Shown: positions 1 through 12,197 of the stretch, in pieces
Layout of the letters: the number at the start of each line of letters is the position of its first letter
How positions within the stretch are numbered: position 1 is the first letter of the stretch
Assembly (NCBI RefSeq): GCF_051622035.1
Contig: NC_135357.1
Coordinates: forward strand, 13,785,001-13,849,000
DNA from: Arctopsyche grandis
Taxonomy: Eukaryota; Arthropoda; Insecta; Trichoptera; Hydropsychidae
Direction of reading: 5' to 3'
DNA: 64,000 nt
Program-made: the position numbers and the translations under genes
The notes under the pieces: model-generated
What the model was told of the DNA's origin: nothing
The model's database searches: none
Seen by the model: the letters and a program-made list of their open reading frames with translations, nothing else

Positions 1-2228
1 TTTCAAATACAATGTACATACAGTAAAGTATGGCACGCTCGGCCAATGAAGTGTGTATACTTTCATAACATTTGTCACTATAATTTTGAAAAACATCATA
101 GCCGCCAAAGGTTTAAACTACAAAGAGCCTTGTAAAAAGGCATTGATGTTCAATTATATGCATATACTTTTGAAAAAATTAAAAAATATTAATTTTAAGA
201 AAAAAACCCACAAAAAATTTCTTCTGGAAACTACATAGGTTGATAACGAACAAAGTTCATTCACGCAACAGTTAAATTCAACGCAGTGTTAATTTTTGAG
301 TTCAACGTACATACATATGTATGTACATACTTTGTATTAAAAATATTTACCGTTAATATTCCGACAAAAACAAATTTAAACTTAAATTTAAATGCTGATT
401 TCATGCGAGTTTGTATTCAACGCTATTATGATGCGTCAAAAACAGGTTTTCACGATTTTCCAATACTTGAAGAAAAACATCGACATTGTACATAGAATAT
501 TATGGACTGTAAGTTGTGTAATTATGGTATTGATTCGCATGGACAATGGAGCGACAGTGCGTTTTTAAAACAAATCAATTATGCAAATGTATCTATCGAC
601 ATACGTGAAAACAATACCAGTTTAGATGTCTTTTTATAATTTGGAGCGCAAAACTAGGCTACGACCCGAATACATTAATCGATTGAACTTCGATTATCGC
701 ACGTGTTCTCTGACAAACACACACCTAATAAAATAAAGTGAACGTTGGTTGGCAATGAGTGAAAGTGCGTGTACGTAGAAGAGAAATGTTTATCCGAGCC
801 TCCGATTAACGATAGCGCTAAAGAAAAACCGAGAAAAGCGACGTGCATATTCAATTTCATTTCGAGGCGAAAAACTGCCGTTAGAAACAGCATAGTATCG
901 CAAAAACATTTGCAATTACAAAAATTGTTTTAACTATTCGAGCTTCCATTTGTTAATGCAACCGGAGAGCACGACCGTGAACTTCGTAATTTATTTGTTG
1001 AAACACACTTAATTATCCACTTCCATTGAGAATTGTTTCACACAATCTTGAAATGACAGTAAAATTTTAATATCAGTATCGATGTTCATCAATTGTAATT
1101 TGATGTTAATTCAGACACGATTTGACTGAGCTTAGTAAGGCGACATACTGAGTGAAACAACACTCTTTCATCAGGATAAAAATTTGATTCCATTTCCAAC
1201 TACATATGAGCCGTTATATTTGAAATTGACCGAAGTCCAATTTTCAGTTTCAAAACACTATTGCTGTTTGACTTCATTCAAAATTTATTCGATGTCCAGA
1301 ATCTCGGAAAAGCAGAATAAACGTATTACAGGTAACCAGTATTTTTAGATATTGTTAAACACAAAACATATTTCCCGAAATGAAGAAAAGTGGACTTATG
1401 CCACTTTCAAATATACGACTCATTTGTAGGTATTTTTAAAAACCAAATTTTACAAACTTCTTATATAACTAAATATTTACATGCAGTGCCGTCAATCCAA
1501 CAGTAGCGTTTCTTTGAATTCCCACTAGTTAATTTATTACTTTACTTTAAAAATTGTTTTATAATCATTTATATACAGCGCTAATGGCTAGAATTTAAAT
1601 AAGTTATATTTTTTTGTTTGAAACCATTGTCACAGAAATTAGATGACACCACTACATAACACTGGCGTGCCGTTGAAATCTCCCTATTTTTGTCTCACAG
1701 CCATACTTACATATGTATGTAGGTATGTATGTACATGTGCGCGAGAAGTCGAATTCGTCGAAATAAAAATCTTCGAATCTGAAATGCTTCTTATACGATA
1801 TTTTATCTCTATCGTAATAGCGGCGGCTCCATTTACTTATATTAATGACCAAAATGAGCAATATGGCAAGTATGAAAACGATCGGATAAGAGGCAAACTT
1901 TTTCCTGAATTGTAATCGTAAGTGAAACGTAAAGGAGGTATGTAAAAAATAGCCAAAAACAGTCAAATATAACGCACAATAATTTATTTTTAATCACTCT
2001 TTTTTTTGGTCAGTAAATTAAATTTTCCCCAGTGCTTATATTTTCTCTCGGCGCAAATGCATATACATACATACATATGCATATTCATATGTATGTACAA
2101 ATTCAATTAATTTTAATTGATTACGAAAAAGCACAAAAAACCATATAAAGGCAACGAGTTTAACTCCAAATCAAATGAGGTTTCTTATTTATACAATATA
2201 TTTACATAATACGCATGTATGTGTGTAT

Positions 2229-2840
2229 CAGTGGCGTTTAAAACAGGGGACTAGGTATGGAAAAAAAAGTACATATATAAAAATAATCTGGCTTGAAGTG
2301 ATGAGGTTTCAATTTTTTGCTAACAGAAATATACTAAATAGCCTACTTTTCTTAATAACATATTGTTTGTCTTCAAAACTTAATCTTCTGAATTATTTGT
2401 CGATCAATCGATCGACAATGCAAGGCCTCCATAGTTGTTTCTGCGCGCTTTTTTGTGTAAATATCTATTATTTTAATACAAAAAAATCAGAATGATAATT
2501 GATCGATAAAATTCAGAATATTCTAACTGAAAATTTTAATAAATGCTCGAAGACGTGTGTAAATTAAAAGATGTTTTGTCTTTAACGGAGCGCCTATACA
2601 TAACGATTCGCCAGTAACGCGAGGGAAACAGAATTGAGACAGCTAGTCCGTGCAAGCGAACGACATGGTGGACCATACCGTAACAATCCACTAAACGACT
2701 AAACCACTACCATAGGTAGAGCCGATTCCGGTTTCTGAACTTCGCTAATCCGAGTGAACAATATCAATATGGACAACGATTTGGTAAAATATTTTAGGGG
2801 AATAGCCTAGCCCCTCTAGTCCAATGACGGCACGCCACTG
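2229..2840. mobile_element. hAT-like non-autonomous element, 612 bp
   Basis: It starts CAGTGGCGTTTAAAAC and ends GGCACGCCACTG, an inverted terminal pair of the CAGTGGCG type seen in hAT elements. The flanking 8-mers (gtgtgtat and ataggtat) agree at only 5 of 8 positions, so the target duplication is degraded or my boundary is slightly off. No transposase frame is visible inside. Confidence 0.55.
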
Positions 2841-2923
2841 ATAGGTATACATGAAACTTGCAATAACAGGAAGATGCGGTGGTATTGACACATAAAAAAA
2901 ACGCGTTTCCCATTTGTGATAAT

Positions 2924-3027
2924 TATAGAGGTAGGATAGTCACAGTGCTATCCATTGTTCGGTAAACCTTTAACAATGCATTTACAACCTTTGAACAATA
3001 GACGGCCCCCTCAGGCTCCGGTGACTA
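2924..3027. mobile_element. Short MITE, copy A (104 bp)
   Basis: Nearly identical to 5457-5558 over its whole length, with a core starting GGTAGGATAGTCACAGTGC and an end CTCCGGTGACTA. Flanks gtgataat and gtgataaa look like an 8-bp target duplication with one change. Non-coding. Confidence 0.65.
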
Positions 3028-3930
3028 GTGATAAACGTCTCTTAGTATTATACTTATTAGAACCGTATTTTAAACCTTGTATGCGCATATGACAAAACTT
3101 TTTCAACATAATCATTCTGAACAAAAATACTGCACTGCACTGCAAGTAAAACAAAATAAAAATATTCAATTCAACAGAAATGACCGCGACATGAATGAAA
3201 GTAATGACGAAGAGCACGGAACGGTACGACACGATATGTTCTCCCATCCCTTCGGTCACATTCGCAATGGTTTTTTTGGTGATTCAACACGCACATTGAC
3301 GCACATTTTTTGCGCAAGTAGACACAAATTATAAAAAGAGGGGTAGGTCAGTCCGCCATTCGGGTCGGACTAAGGTCGAATCCGCAAATACATCCATTGA
3401 GGACGCTGCACCCGTTGAATACACAGATAGCTATTTGTAATACGAAAAAAACGCGTATAATTTCAGAATATGCGCTTTAACTCATTTGAGTCTCGTGTGC
3501 GCCAACATATCTAAATTTATCGCGTCAATATGCTTGGGCGAAAGCGCGGATACCCATAAGTGTGGAGTGTTGGTTTTGAGTCTAATGATAAAGGAACTAC
3601 GATAAGAATTCTTGAAACTGATATACACACGTTTATATATGATTTCTAGACTTAACTAGTATTTTTTCAAGTGGTGAGCCGCTAAATTCAAATATCAAAC
3701 ACTTTCCTTTAAGCGGGTCCATTGCGTTAATGCAAATATAAAAAAAAAATATTGTATACATTTTTATCGAGCTTCAGTGACATGAAATGTTTCTGCAATG
3801 GTCACATATGGTCAGCCTGCAGCATAGCTCGGTGGTTGCAATTTGATTCGTTTTCTTTTCTTTACAACTGTTTATTTCGTTTTCTGACGGTGTAAGATAC
3901 GACCTTTAATTTATTGATAGGACTTGATTT

Positions 3931-4905
3931 AGCCAGCAGTATAGGTCGGTGATTGCGTTAATGCCAACCACCGAGAGGTTCTCGGGTTCAAGCTCTGGGT
4001 TGACTTCGATTAAAAAGAATTTATTCGGAAGCAGTGGCGTAGCTACCGCGCCCGCAGACCCCGCATTGCGGGGGGGCGCCGAGACCTGGGGGGCGCCGAG
4101 ACCTGGGGGGCGCCACGAAGCGCGCCTTTTCACTGATTTTTTAATTTGTTCCGTAATTTTATTTTTCCTTATTTTTCAACCTATTTGTACTATATGTGTA
4201 TGTTCTATATGTATGTACATACATTATTATACATATTTTGAATTCATCCTCATTGTGTAATTGATCTATGCCAATAGAGCTAGAAGACTTTTACCATCTT
4301 TTGAACGTCAGTGCCACTTTTCAACCTATTTGCTGAGAATTCTCTCTTATTCTTGTATATATTTTTTCAATGTGTAAACAATAAAACAAAATTATATGAT
4401 AAAAACCAATAAAATTTATAAATTTTTCGCTGTCACCATTAACAGGTGGGAAATTTTTAAGGAAAATTCACCATCAGTTACTTAAAACAGATTGTGCATT
4501 GCTTGTTGGTCATCCAGATTAAACTATTAATGCACTTCGAAATATAGGTACATATACCGATACGTAAAAGAGGTATAAATTATTAATTTGGAAAGTTATT
4601 TTACTGTAAGTAAATAATATGAATATATGGGGGGGGGGGCTTAAAATATTTTGCGAGGGGGCACCAGGAATTTACGCTACGCCACTGTTCGGAAGAATTT
4701 CTACAGTGCTGCTGGTCAGACTTGAATATTTGTGACTACAAGTCGATCGTTTACAATTATCCTTATTATCGTTATTGTCGATCGTTACTAATTAGAGTTT
4801 GTCCATTTATCTGATTTCAATGTTGAAACGGTTCCTCTTCAAATCGGCAAAACCGTCCTACCCACTACGTCACCACTATTTGAATATGATTTCAAATTTA
4901 TAATC
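3931..4905 (+). mobile_element. tRNA-derived SINE, split by a hAT-type MITE
   Basis: The 5' part (3931-4031) looks like a tRNA-derived head: AGCCAGCAGTATAGGTCGG as an A-box-like start, then GGTTCAAGCTC as a B-box match. After the hAT insertion the body resumes at 4696 and runs to about 4905. It shares a long block, in reverse orientation, with 43070-43240; key words are GTTGAAACGGTTCCTC and CAAAACCGTCCTACCCA. A further degraded head of the same type sits just upstream at about 3808-3850. Confidence 0.6.
4032..4687. mobile_element. hAT-type MITE inserted in the SINE (656 bp, 8-bp duplication)
   Basis: Terminal inverted repeats CAGTGGCGTAGCT and ACGCTACGCCACTG (reverse complement CAGTGGCGTAGCGT) are flanked by perfect 8-bp copies of ttcggaag at 4024-4031 and 4688-4695. 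It includes a G-rich internal direct repeat (GGGGGGCGCCGAGACCTG twice at about 4073-4112) and no transposase frame. Confidence 0.88.
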
Positions 4906-5456
4906 CATATTTTCAATGTTATTAATCCACAAGAATAGTCGAAATATGATTTTTCTAAGTGGTATTTTATTTAATTCTCATATAAAGACAATATAATATA
5001 TAATCCCTATTAATTCAATTCAGATTCGTGTAAATATGAGTATATACTAGTACGAGCTTTTAGCTCGCAATTTTACCGATTTAAAATTCAGCAGACTTCC
5101 AATTAACCCTAACAAAAAATAGTGTGGCCAGAACACTATCCCAATAAACATGTTTCAATAGAAAATACTAAAATAGTATTAACAGTGGGAAAAAATCCAA
5201 AATGAAAACTGATTTGAACATGACTTTTGATTTGAACTGGACGACTACCCAAGTAGACAGGTTTTGAGACATCGACCGAACACCAAGATATAGAAAAATC
5301 GCACGATTTAAAAAAAATATATATCTACGAATCTCGAGCCAATCAACATTTTTTATTACCAGATTTGTGTTCACTGGGCATAGAGATCTATAAGAAAATT
5401 CATATCTTGTCTCTGAACCAAAAAAAAAGTTGTCATTTGTCGAACAGTGTTATCAG

Positions 5457-5558
5457 TAGGGGTAGGATAGTCACAGTGCTATCCATTGTTCGGTAAACCT
5501 TTAACAATGCATTTACAACCTTTGAACAATACACGGCCCCCTCAGGCTCCGGTGACTA
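5457..5558. mobile_element. Short MITE, copy B (102 bp)
   Basis: Second copy of the element at 2924-3027, in the same orientation. It is flanked by exact 8-bp repeats gttatcag (5449-5456 and 5559-5566), which defines the element ends. The ends carry short imperfect inverted repeats (TAGGGGTAG... and ...TGACTA). Confidence 0.75.
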
Positions 5559-8500
5559 GTTATCAGAGCGTTTACTGAAAAAGCAGTAGCAGTTTAACAG
5601 GTGGAAATTCCTATAATAGTTAGTCTTATTTTTATTCAAATTTTATAAGCATTTTACCGATTGGTTTACATTTTATTAGAATATTTTTGACCCTTAGAAA
5701 TGGATAAAAAACTTTTTTATGAAATTTCATATTCACAAAAAAGATTCTGATTCGATATGGATATACTTCTTGACATCAGTGAATGGATCTACAGCGAAGT
5801 GTATAAAGTACAATGCAGTGTTTAAAACTGGTGCAATTAATAAATAAAAATTGATTAATTTAAGAAAAAAGTGCAATGTAGTGACTAAAACAAATCTAGA
5901 CTAAATGACGAAATACACGATTCTTCTTCAAAATAATATTTAAATTCGTAAGTGTTTTATTTTATCTATTTTTGTATTGTTTTGTATCTTTTCTTAAATA
6001 AATAAGCAAAATTCTTTCACTTTCACATTATTATTTACTCTGTCAGACCTTGCATTTCAAACATTATACACACATCATATTAAAAGTAAATGCTGTACCT
6101 ACATATGGACTAAATTTTATTAGTCATTTCTGACCAAATTTATCAATGTAAATTTTTAAACTATTGAAAATAATCATAATCCCGGGATCTCGGGATCGTC
6201 TAATTGTAATCCCGAAATCCCGGGTTTAAAATTTTTGGCTCGGAATTGGATTCTCTACTCAGGAGTAACTCGTAATGACATTGTGGGAAAATATAAATTT
6301 ATTTAAAATAGAGTATGTACCTACATCAAACTCAACGGAGATTCGTTGAATTCGTATCGGAGAACTATTTTATTTGCACATACATACATATATACAATAG
6401 TAACTTTATATTTTTATTCCTATATTTTAGTTACATAGTTTCATATATTTTAAATGTATGTTATATGTACAACACATTTCAAAATTATAATAATAACCCA
6501 AATTTATTTACTCGAGTGATAAATGAGTGCATTTGCTGGTACATTTGCAAATTGAGGATGCCGTACGTGGGGAATGTTTTCTCATTTCTCAAAATACTCG
6601 ATGAATCAAGTGAACACTCGAGCGTGACGATACCCGACGACTTTTAAAGCGGCCAAATACTCGAACAGACAAGATCGTCTCTCGCTAGTTTGGCCGTAAA
6701 AATGAGTAACGATGCGAAATTGAATAAAAAGATTCGTCGGGCGAAAGTTGACCGTCAATAAACAAAAGGACGGGGTTCGACGCACCGCTACGTAAGAATA
6801 GTAAATAACCACCCACGTTATCCAACAACTCGCCAATTCGTATAAATAAGCAAATTCTAATGGGTTCTACGAGTGCCTCTCATCCTTAAATAGTACCCTA
6901 GGGACGATCACCCTTTTGCCCGCGCTCGAGAACAAAGCAAACCATTTTATCTGACATGAAACATACGATAAGGTGCGTATCAACTAAACTTCTACAAATC
7001 ACAGCACTCGGGAACGTGTTTTATGTATTATTATATTATAAATCCAGTCTGCTTTAAAAGGAATCGAAAAGGGGGACAAGGCGATGTAGTACTGAAAAGG
7101 TAAATCCACAAACGACCTCTCAGTATAACCGTAACGCAAATCTAATTTGATCCAATCTCAAACCAATAAGATCTGCGGCGAACATTAATACTAAGCAAAA
7201 AAAAAGCAATTCTCATACTTAATAGAATTTAGAGGGAATACATGAAAATCGCATTCGAATAATGTCTGAAAATAAAATGAATCAATAACAACTACATATG
7301 TACATAAGTACAGTATGCAGCGACTTCATGTGACCCAATTTTCAACGAACAAAAGCTTCAAGCAAATGAATATTGAAAGAACCATTAAACAAGTTGATCA
7401 AATAACCAAATAATATTTCACTAGAATTCAAAATTTAAAAAAAAAGTTCACACTTGTCTTACAATAAAGCTAAAAATACTTAATAAAAAAAAAACGAGAT
7501 AGACACGAATTCCGTTCGTGCTAGAAACTTGCATAATCAAATGAACACATGGACGAGATCAGAATATGGCCATAAAAGTTCATCGTAGGTAACTTTTATT
7601 AGAACGGCCAATTATGGACAAAAGTAACATATCGGACATCTGCCAATTGAAAACAAAAATAAATACTGAAGACAAAAAAAACGAGTCGATTTCGGTGAGT
7701 CACGAATGATAACGCTATCTCGCGTACTAGAGCGACCATGTGCTTCCAATCTACAGATAAAGGAACAATCTTGAGGCCGGATACTAACAATGCAAGGCAT
7801 CCTCGCTAGATCTGAGCCATGAGTGAGGCACACCCTCGCTGATGCATCAGTATAAACCAAGCAACTGACTGATGACTCCATATGGTTCGAATGCTCGCAT
7901 TGAGCCCTCTTTGGGCATTCCCTAAATACATACATGCAGCCAGGGCCGCGCCTACTAAATGTACAATTGTGTGCAACGCACACAGACGGCCGAAATATAA
8001 AGGCAGCCGAAAGAAATGAGTCGAAAAAATACGAAACAAGACATTGTACTTTTTAAAATCCATTTAGGTTGTCTTGGTATACTTGGGGATTGCTGTTGCA
8101 GGTTACAACTTGTAACACACGCGAACTATAAATCGGAGAAATAAAGGGATAGCAGGTATAGCTTCGTGCCTGCTAAGAGCTAGGTCTTTTATGTTCTATT
8201 ATCTTTGCGACTGCCACATGTATTTCTTTAAGGATGTTGAGTACTAGTTGGCCACCGAAAGAACAATGTTCTAGATGTGGGATTGGGGGATAAAAACACT
8301 ATATTTTCATGAACAAACTAGTATTTGTTGTCGTCTGGTCCTGTTCAGAACTTAACATTTTGGTTTTCTGTCTGTTTCTTGAGAAAATTAAAAAATAAAA
8401 GCGAAAAAACAATTATTGACAAAAACAAATACAATAATAACGAATATTATACACCGGTGGCTACCGAATGATAGACAATTTTAGATTTCAAAAGAAATTT

Positions 8501-8599
8501 TTACTACGAATTAATATGATTTATACAAATGCTGATAAAATTAAAGAGCGGCCGGTTTAAGTTTGCACACAGGCGGTCGAACTCCTAGGCGCGACCCTG

Positions 8600-8790
8600 C
8601 ATACAGCCCCAGTGCAATGCACTAGTAGAGCTATTTCACACCAGTAGATAGGTCGTGGGTTCACATCCCAGCCAAATATACTGCTGGCGAAGTCTTGTAG
8701 TTATTAAAACATACAGATCGACCGACTCCTGATTTATTTTTAGCTTAATTGTTTTGACGGATCCAATAAATCGACATCCTCCCCTTGAGT
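8600..8790 (+). mobile_element. tRNA-derived SINE, further copy
   Basis: A tRNA-like B box, GGTTCACATCC (about 8659), lies within ATAGGTCGTGGGTTCACATC, similar to the head of the SINE at 3931. It is followed by ATACTGCTGGCGAAGTCTTG, comparable to GTGCTGCTGGTCAGACTTG at about 4710. Boundaries are approximate. It does not fold as an intact tRNA by eye. Confidence 0.45.
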
Positions 8791-10541
8791 TTCTTACAAA
8801 TTCGAATTCAAAAATTCAAAATTTTAACTTATAAATACTACCTACATAATGTATTTCTCAGAAATTTACTGTGTATGAAAAATGTTTTGATTGTCAATAG
8901 ATGTCTCCATTTGTATCGTATTCTATGTATGTTTTTTGAAAACTTATGTAAAAAATCAATCTAACCATATGTGTCGCCCTGGGACGATTCCTGTCATGTC
9001 ACGTATGATATATTTATGTAAAAATAAATACATGTAATTGTTAGGTTGCTATACTCGGATCGAGTGTATGATTGGGTTGGCTAGCCTTATGTTGCTAGGC
9101 CAACCAGCAGTTCATCAATTTAAACAAATACGAGTCCTTTTCACCACCTCTACCACGTGTCCCGTCCGATTTGGATATTTCATACACATGCGTATTTCAT
9201 ATGTACACTGATTGTGTACCCAAAATCTGTAAGTATAATGTTTTTATCTCATGAATGTGTATTTCACTGATTCTATTGGGCAAGTTTTAAATGTAAAGGA
9301 AGCAAAAGCGTACACATTGAAACATGTTTTTGATCAATAATTGTAAATGCATATTGAAGACTTTTTTTCACAAAGAAAATACGTCTCTGTTAGTCGTGAG
9401 ATAAAAACACTGCCTAGGTTTATTATTTATTTTTGTCTAACCTGCAGGTTGTTTTAATATTTTTTGTTATGAAAATTTGACAAGTTTATTTTAAAATTAA
9501 ACGATACAAAGAAAAAAAAATGAATGTGTGTTTGACTACCCTAAGTATGAATCGAAATAAAGACCGTTATACATAAATATACTCTTATTGTTTTTAGCAA
9601 CGGGGTGGTATAAATAAATCGAATATATATGTCGAGTAAATATACATAAACGTGTAAAAAAACATGAGACTGAATAAATAAATAAGGGTCATTATTGCCA
9701 CTATTAGCAAATTCTGGGTCAAACGCTTTTCGCGATACACGCCAACTTCACACAGAATACAATAACAAACGGCCGGAGATGGTCTTCGAATGAAAGTAAA
9801 ATAAAAATGGGGCGTACCAAATTTATTTCCAACACCCCTTTAACCCAAATATCTGCAGCAGATGCACTCGTTGCAGATTTGTGCAAGGCCACATTTTGTA
9901 AGGTTCCAAGTAAAAACGAATCAAGCGCGAACAATTTTATGCTTTCCATCACTATAAATCACAACGATGGAAAATCACCTTCACATATTTACATACATAC
10001 ACTTGTCGCATTTGTATGCACATTATTACATATGTGCATATATAATTGTAGTTAGCATACATTTAATTCCTTGAATTGAAGTGACAGAATCTAGTAGCAA
10101 ATTAACTACAATATGACTTTACAATTAAAGGTCTATTCATAGTATCCAGCACTGCAAGGCGTAGCCCAGCACTACAGTGCACGGAAAAGATTTATTATAT
10201 TCATACTATACAGCAGCGCACGTTCAGACAAGTTTTGACCGAGTGCAACGCAAAGTCCGCTTACATATATATATATATATATATATATACATTAGACAGC
10301 GCGACAATACGGCCCAATATTGCTTGCGTCGTATCGTCGAGTTAATACTGTCATAATAAGACATTTCCGAAAATATTCATATGCGCATACACACTTTCGT
10401 TATTACGCGTGCACTTGCTACTATGACGTCACACAGTGCGTGAATATTTTCACAGCAGCCAAAGAAAACCAGTTTTGCTTGATACGTTTCGGTAACATGT
10501 ATTGCTACATATATATATGTACTTATAATACGTGCGCAAAC

Positions 10542-10620
10542 TTTTGGCCGAATGGACACTTGGCCTAACGGACATTAGGCCGACGGACGTTTGGCCGAGC
10601 AGACATTTGACCGATTGTGA
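10542..10620. repeat. Tandem GGCCGA-type minisatellite, unit about 16 bp
   Basis: Five diverged tandem units of the form TTGGCCGAATGGACAC, TTGGCCTAACGGACAT, TAGGCCGACGGACGT, TTGGCCGAGCAGACAT and TTGACCGATTG. The unit is GC-richer than the surroundings. Single related words recur at about 10715-10740. Confidence 0.7.
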
Positions 10621-12197
10621 ATCGAAATTACTCAAAATTCACTAAAAACAGATACATTATTCAGAAACCACCTCATTAAAATTTGATATTTTTGATAAAT
10701 TTAAACAATTTCATTCGGCCCAATTTCCGTCAGCCTAATGTAATAATAGCCAACCGTATAATATGAATAGATTGTCAGCTACTGCTGTTACGTCTACGCC
10801 ACGTACATATTACGGATCATATGAATGTGTCCATATATAATATACCAAAGAATACTTTTCGTACCGATGTTTACGTGCAGTTTGCGGTCTGTGCTGTGCC
10901 AGTATGAATATACCTTTACACGTAAGATCTGTAACTAATATACATACAAACATATATATGGAATTTATCCCTAGCGGAGCTGCGTACTTTCGCTAGTATG
11001 ATGCTATGATCTATTATAAAAATAAACTAAATTTAAATTAAAAAAATAACTTTTCGGTTATCATTATTTTCGTATATATAGTATAACAAAAAAAGTAGAT
11101 AACAAAAAAATACAAAATATGATGTAATATTTCTATAGAACTAAACCCACTATTATACAAACGGATGTGATGTTTCTACAAATGTATATTCTCGTAGAAC
11201 GAAATTATCTAGGCCGCTGTACAACTTTATATGTATATTTATATAATATACGTAAATGCTTCTGTGAAAAATGCCGTAATTACAGATTCAATGTCGCAGT
11301 CGCGCTGTTTCTCCAACGGTGAGTTATGCAACGCGAATTTTGAAAAAACTTGATGACAAACAAAACCGTATCTGAACCGCGAGAGAGGAAAACAAAATCG
11401 GTGATTTTGTTTTTATCTCGGAGTCCTCAAATGTGGAAAACATCGACATTATCGCCAAAAATTCGTCGTCGCCAAACACATTTGACACACTTTTGCCAAA
11501 GCATCCGATATAATATGACGCATATTATCGACCGTTCACCGCAGATATAACGAGTGGGGTTAACGACATAAAGTCCACAATTCGATGTATTTACCGTGGA
11601 CACTTTTGAAATTTGTGAAAATATTCATATATCCGTCTATGTGAATGCTTACACGAATGTACACACACATATGTAAATATGTGAGATTCGAGGGAACTGA
11701 AGACCCACGCCTAGCGTATCGCTAGCAACAATCTGTAACCTATGATCGTTGGAAGCAATGTCGATTGTTCCATTTTCAGAACACGAAAAAAAAATGACAA
11801 TATGCCGTGTACTAGTACGTTCAATTTATGACATTTTAATCTCGAGTATGCATTGAGTAAACGACAAACAATATTAAAAGGTTTTCTTCACATGCAGGTC
11901 ATGAAAAAAGAGTATTGCATGCGAGCATAAAATTTTATACATGAGTTTTCACTATACGCTAAGTACATACATATGTATATACACACGTATTATAAATAAA
12001 TAATCGTTATAGTTCATTTCAAATAAGTTGCCTTGAGCTATGTGTATAAAATGTGCTTGATATCGCTCTTGGTTAATACCAAATACCAAAATGAAGCAAA
12101 CAATGAGAGCACTATTCAAACTTCACGCGTCTGAATTTGCCCTTGGCAAACAGCTAATTTTGGATGAAATGTAAGATAATAAATAATGAAAAAATAC

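Larger units (their letters stand above)
1..12197. other. Presumed cnc intron: no coding exon seen
   Basis: This AT-rich stretch follows the CncC donor at 12198 on the minus strand, so it is probably the next cnc intron. I found no frame with CNC or bZIP character and no convincing exon on either strand. It holds hAT-like elements, a short MITE pair, SINE copies, (TA)n at about 10265-10290, and TACATATGTA-type palindromes (for example 308-330 and 2062-2098). A short imperfect inverted repeat rich in CCCGGGAT motifs lies at 6181-6224. The many small reading frames look random. Confidence 0.55.

Noticed and set aside
3906-4260. Frames across 3.9-4.3 kb on both strands
   Set aside because: They lie in the SINE and the hAT MITE; translation of G-rich repeats.
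7612-8063. 123-codon minus frame with several Cys
   Set aside because: No domain recognised; overlapping frames of similar length and no splice or codon-use support.
8600-8700. Possible tRNA gene
   Set aside because: Only the B box is convincing; no cloverleaf by eye, and the following sequence matches the SINE family.
1-12197. Search for the cnc bZIP exons in the left part of the window
   Set aside because: No frame on the minus strand shows the CNC or basic-region motif, so these exons are taken to lie beyond the left edge.
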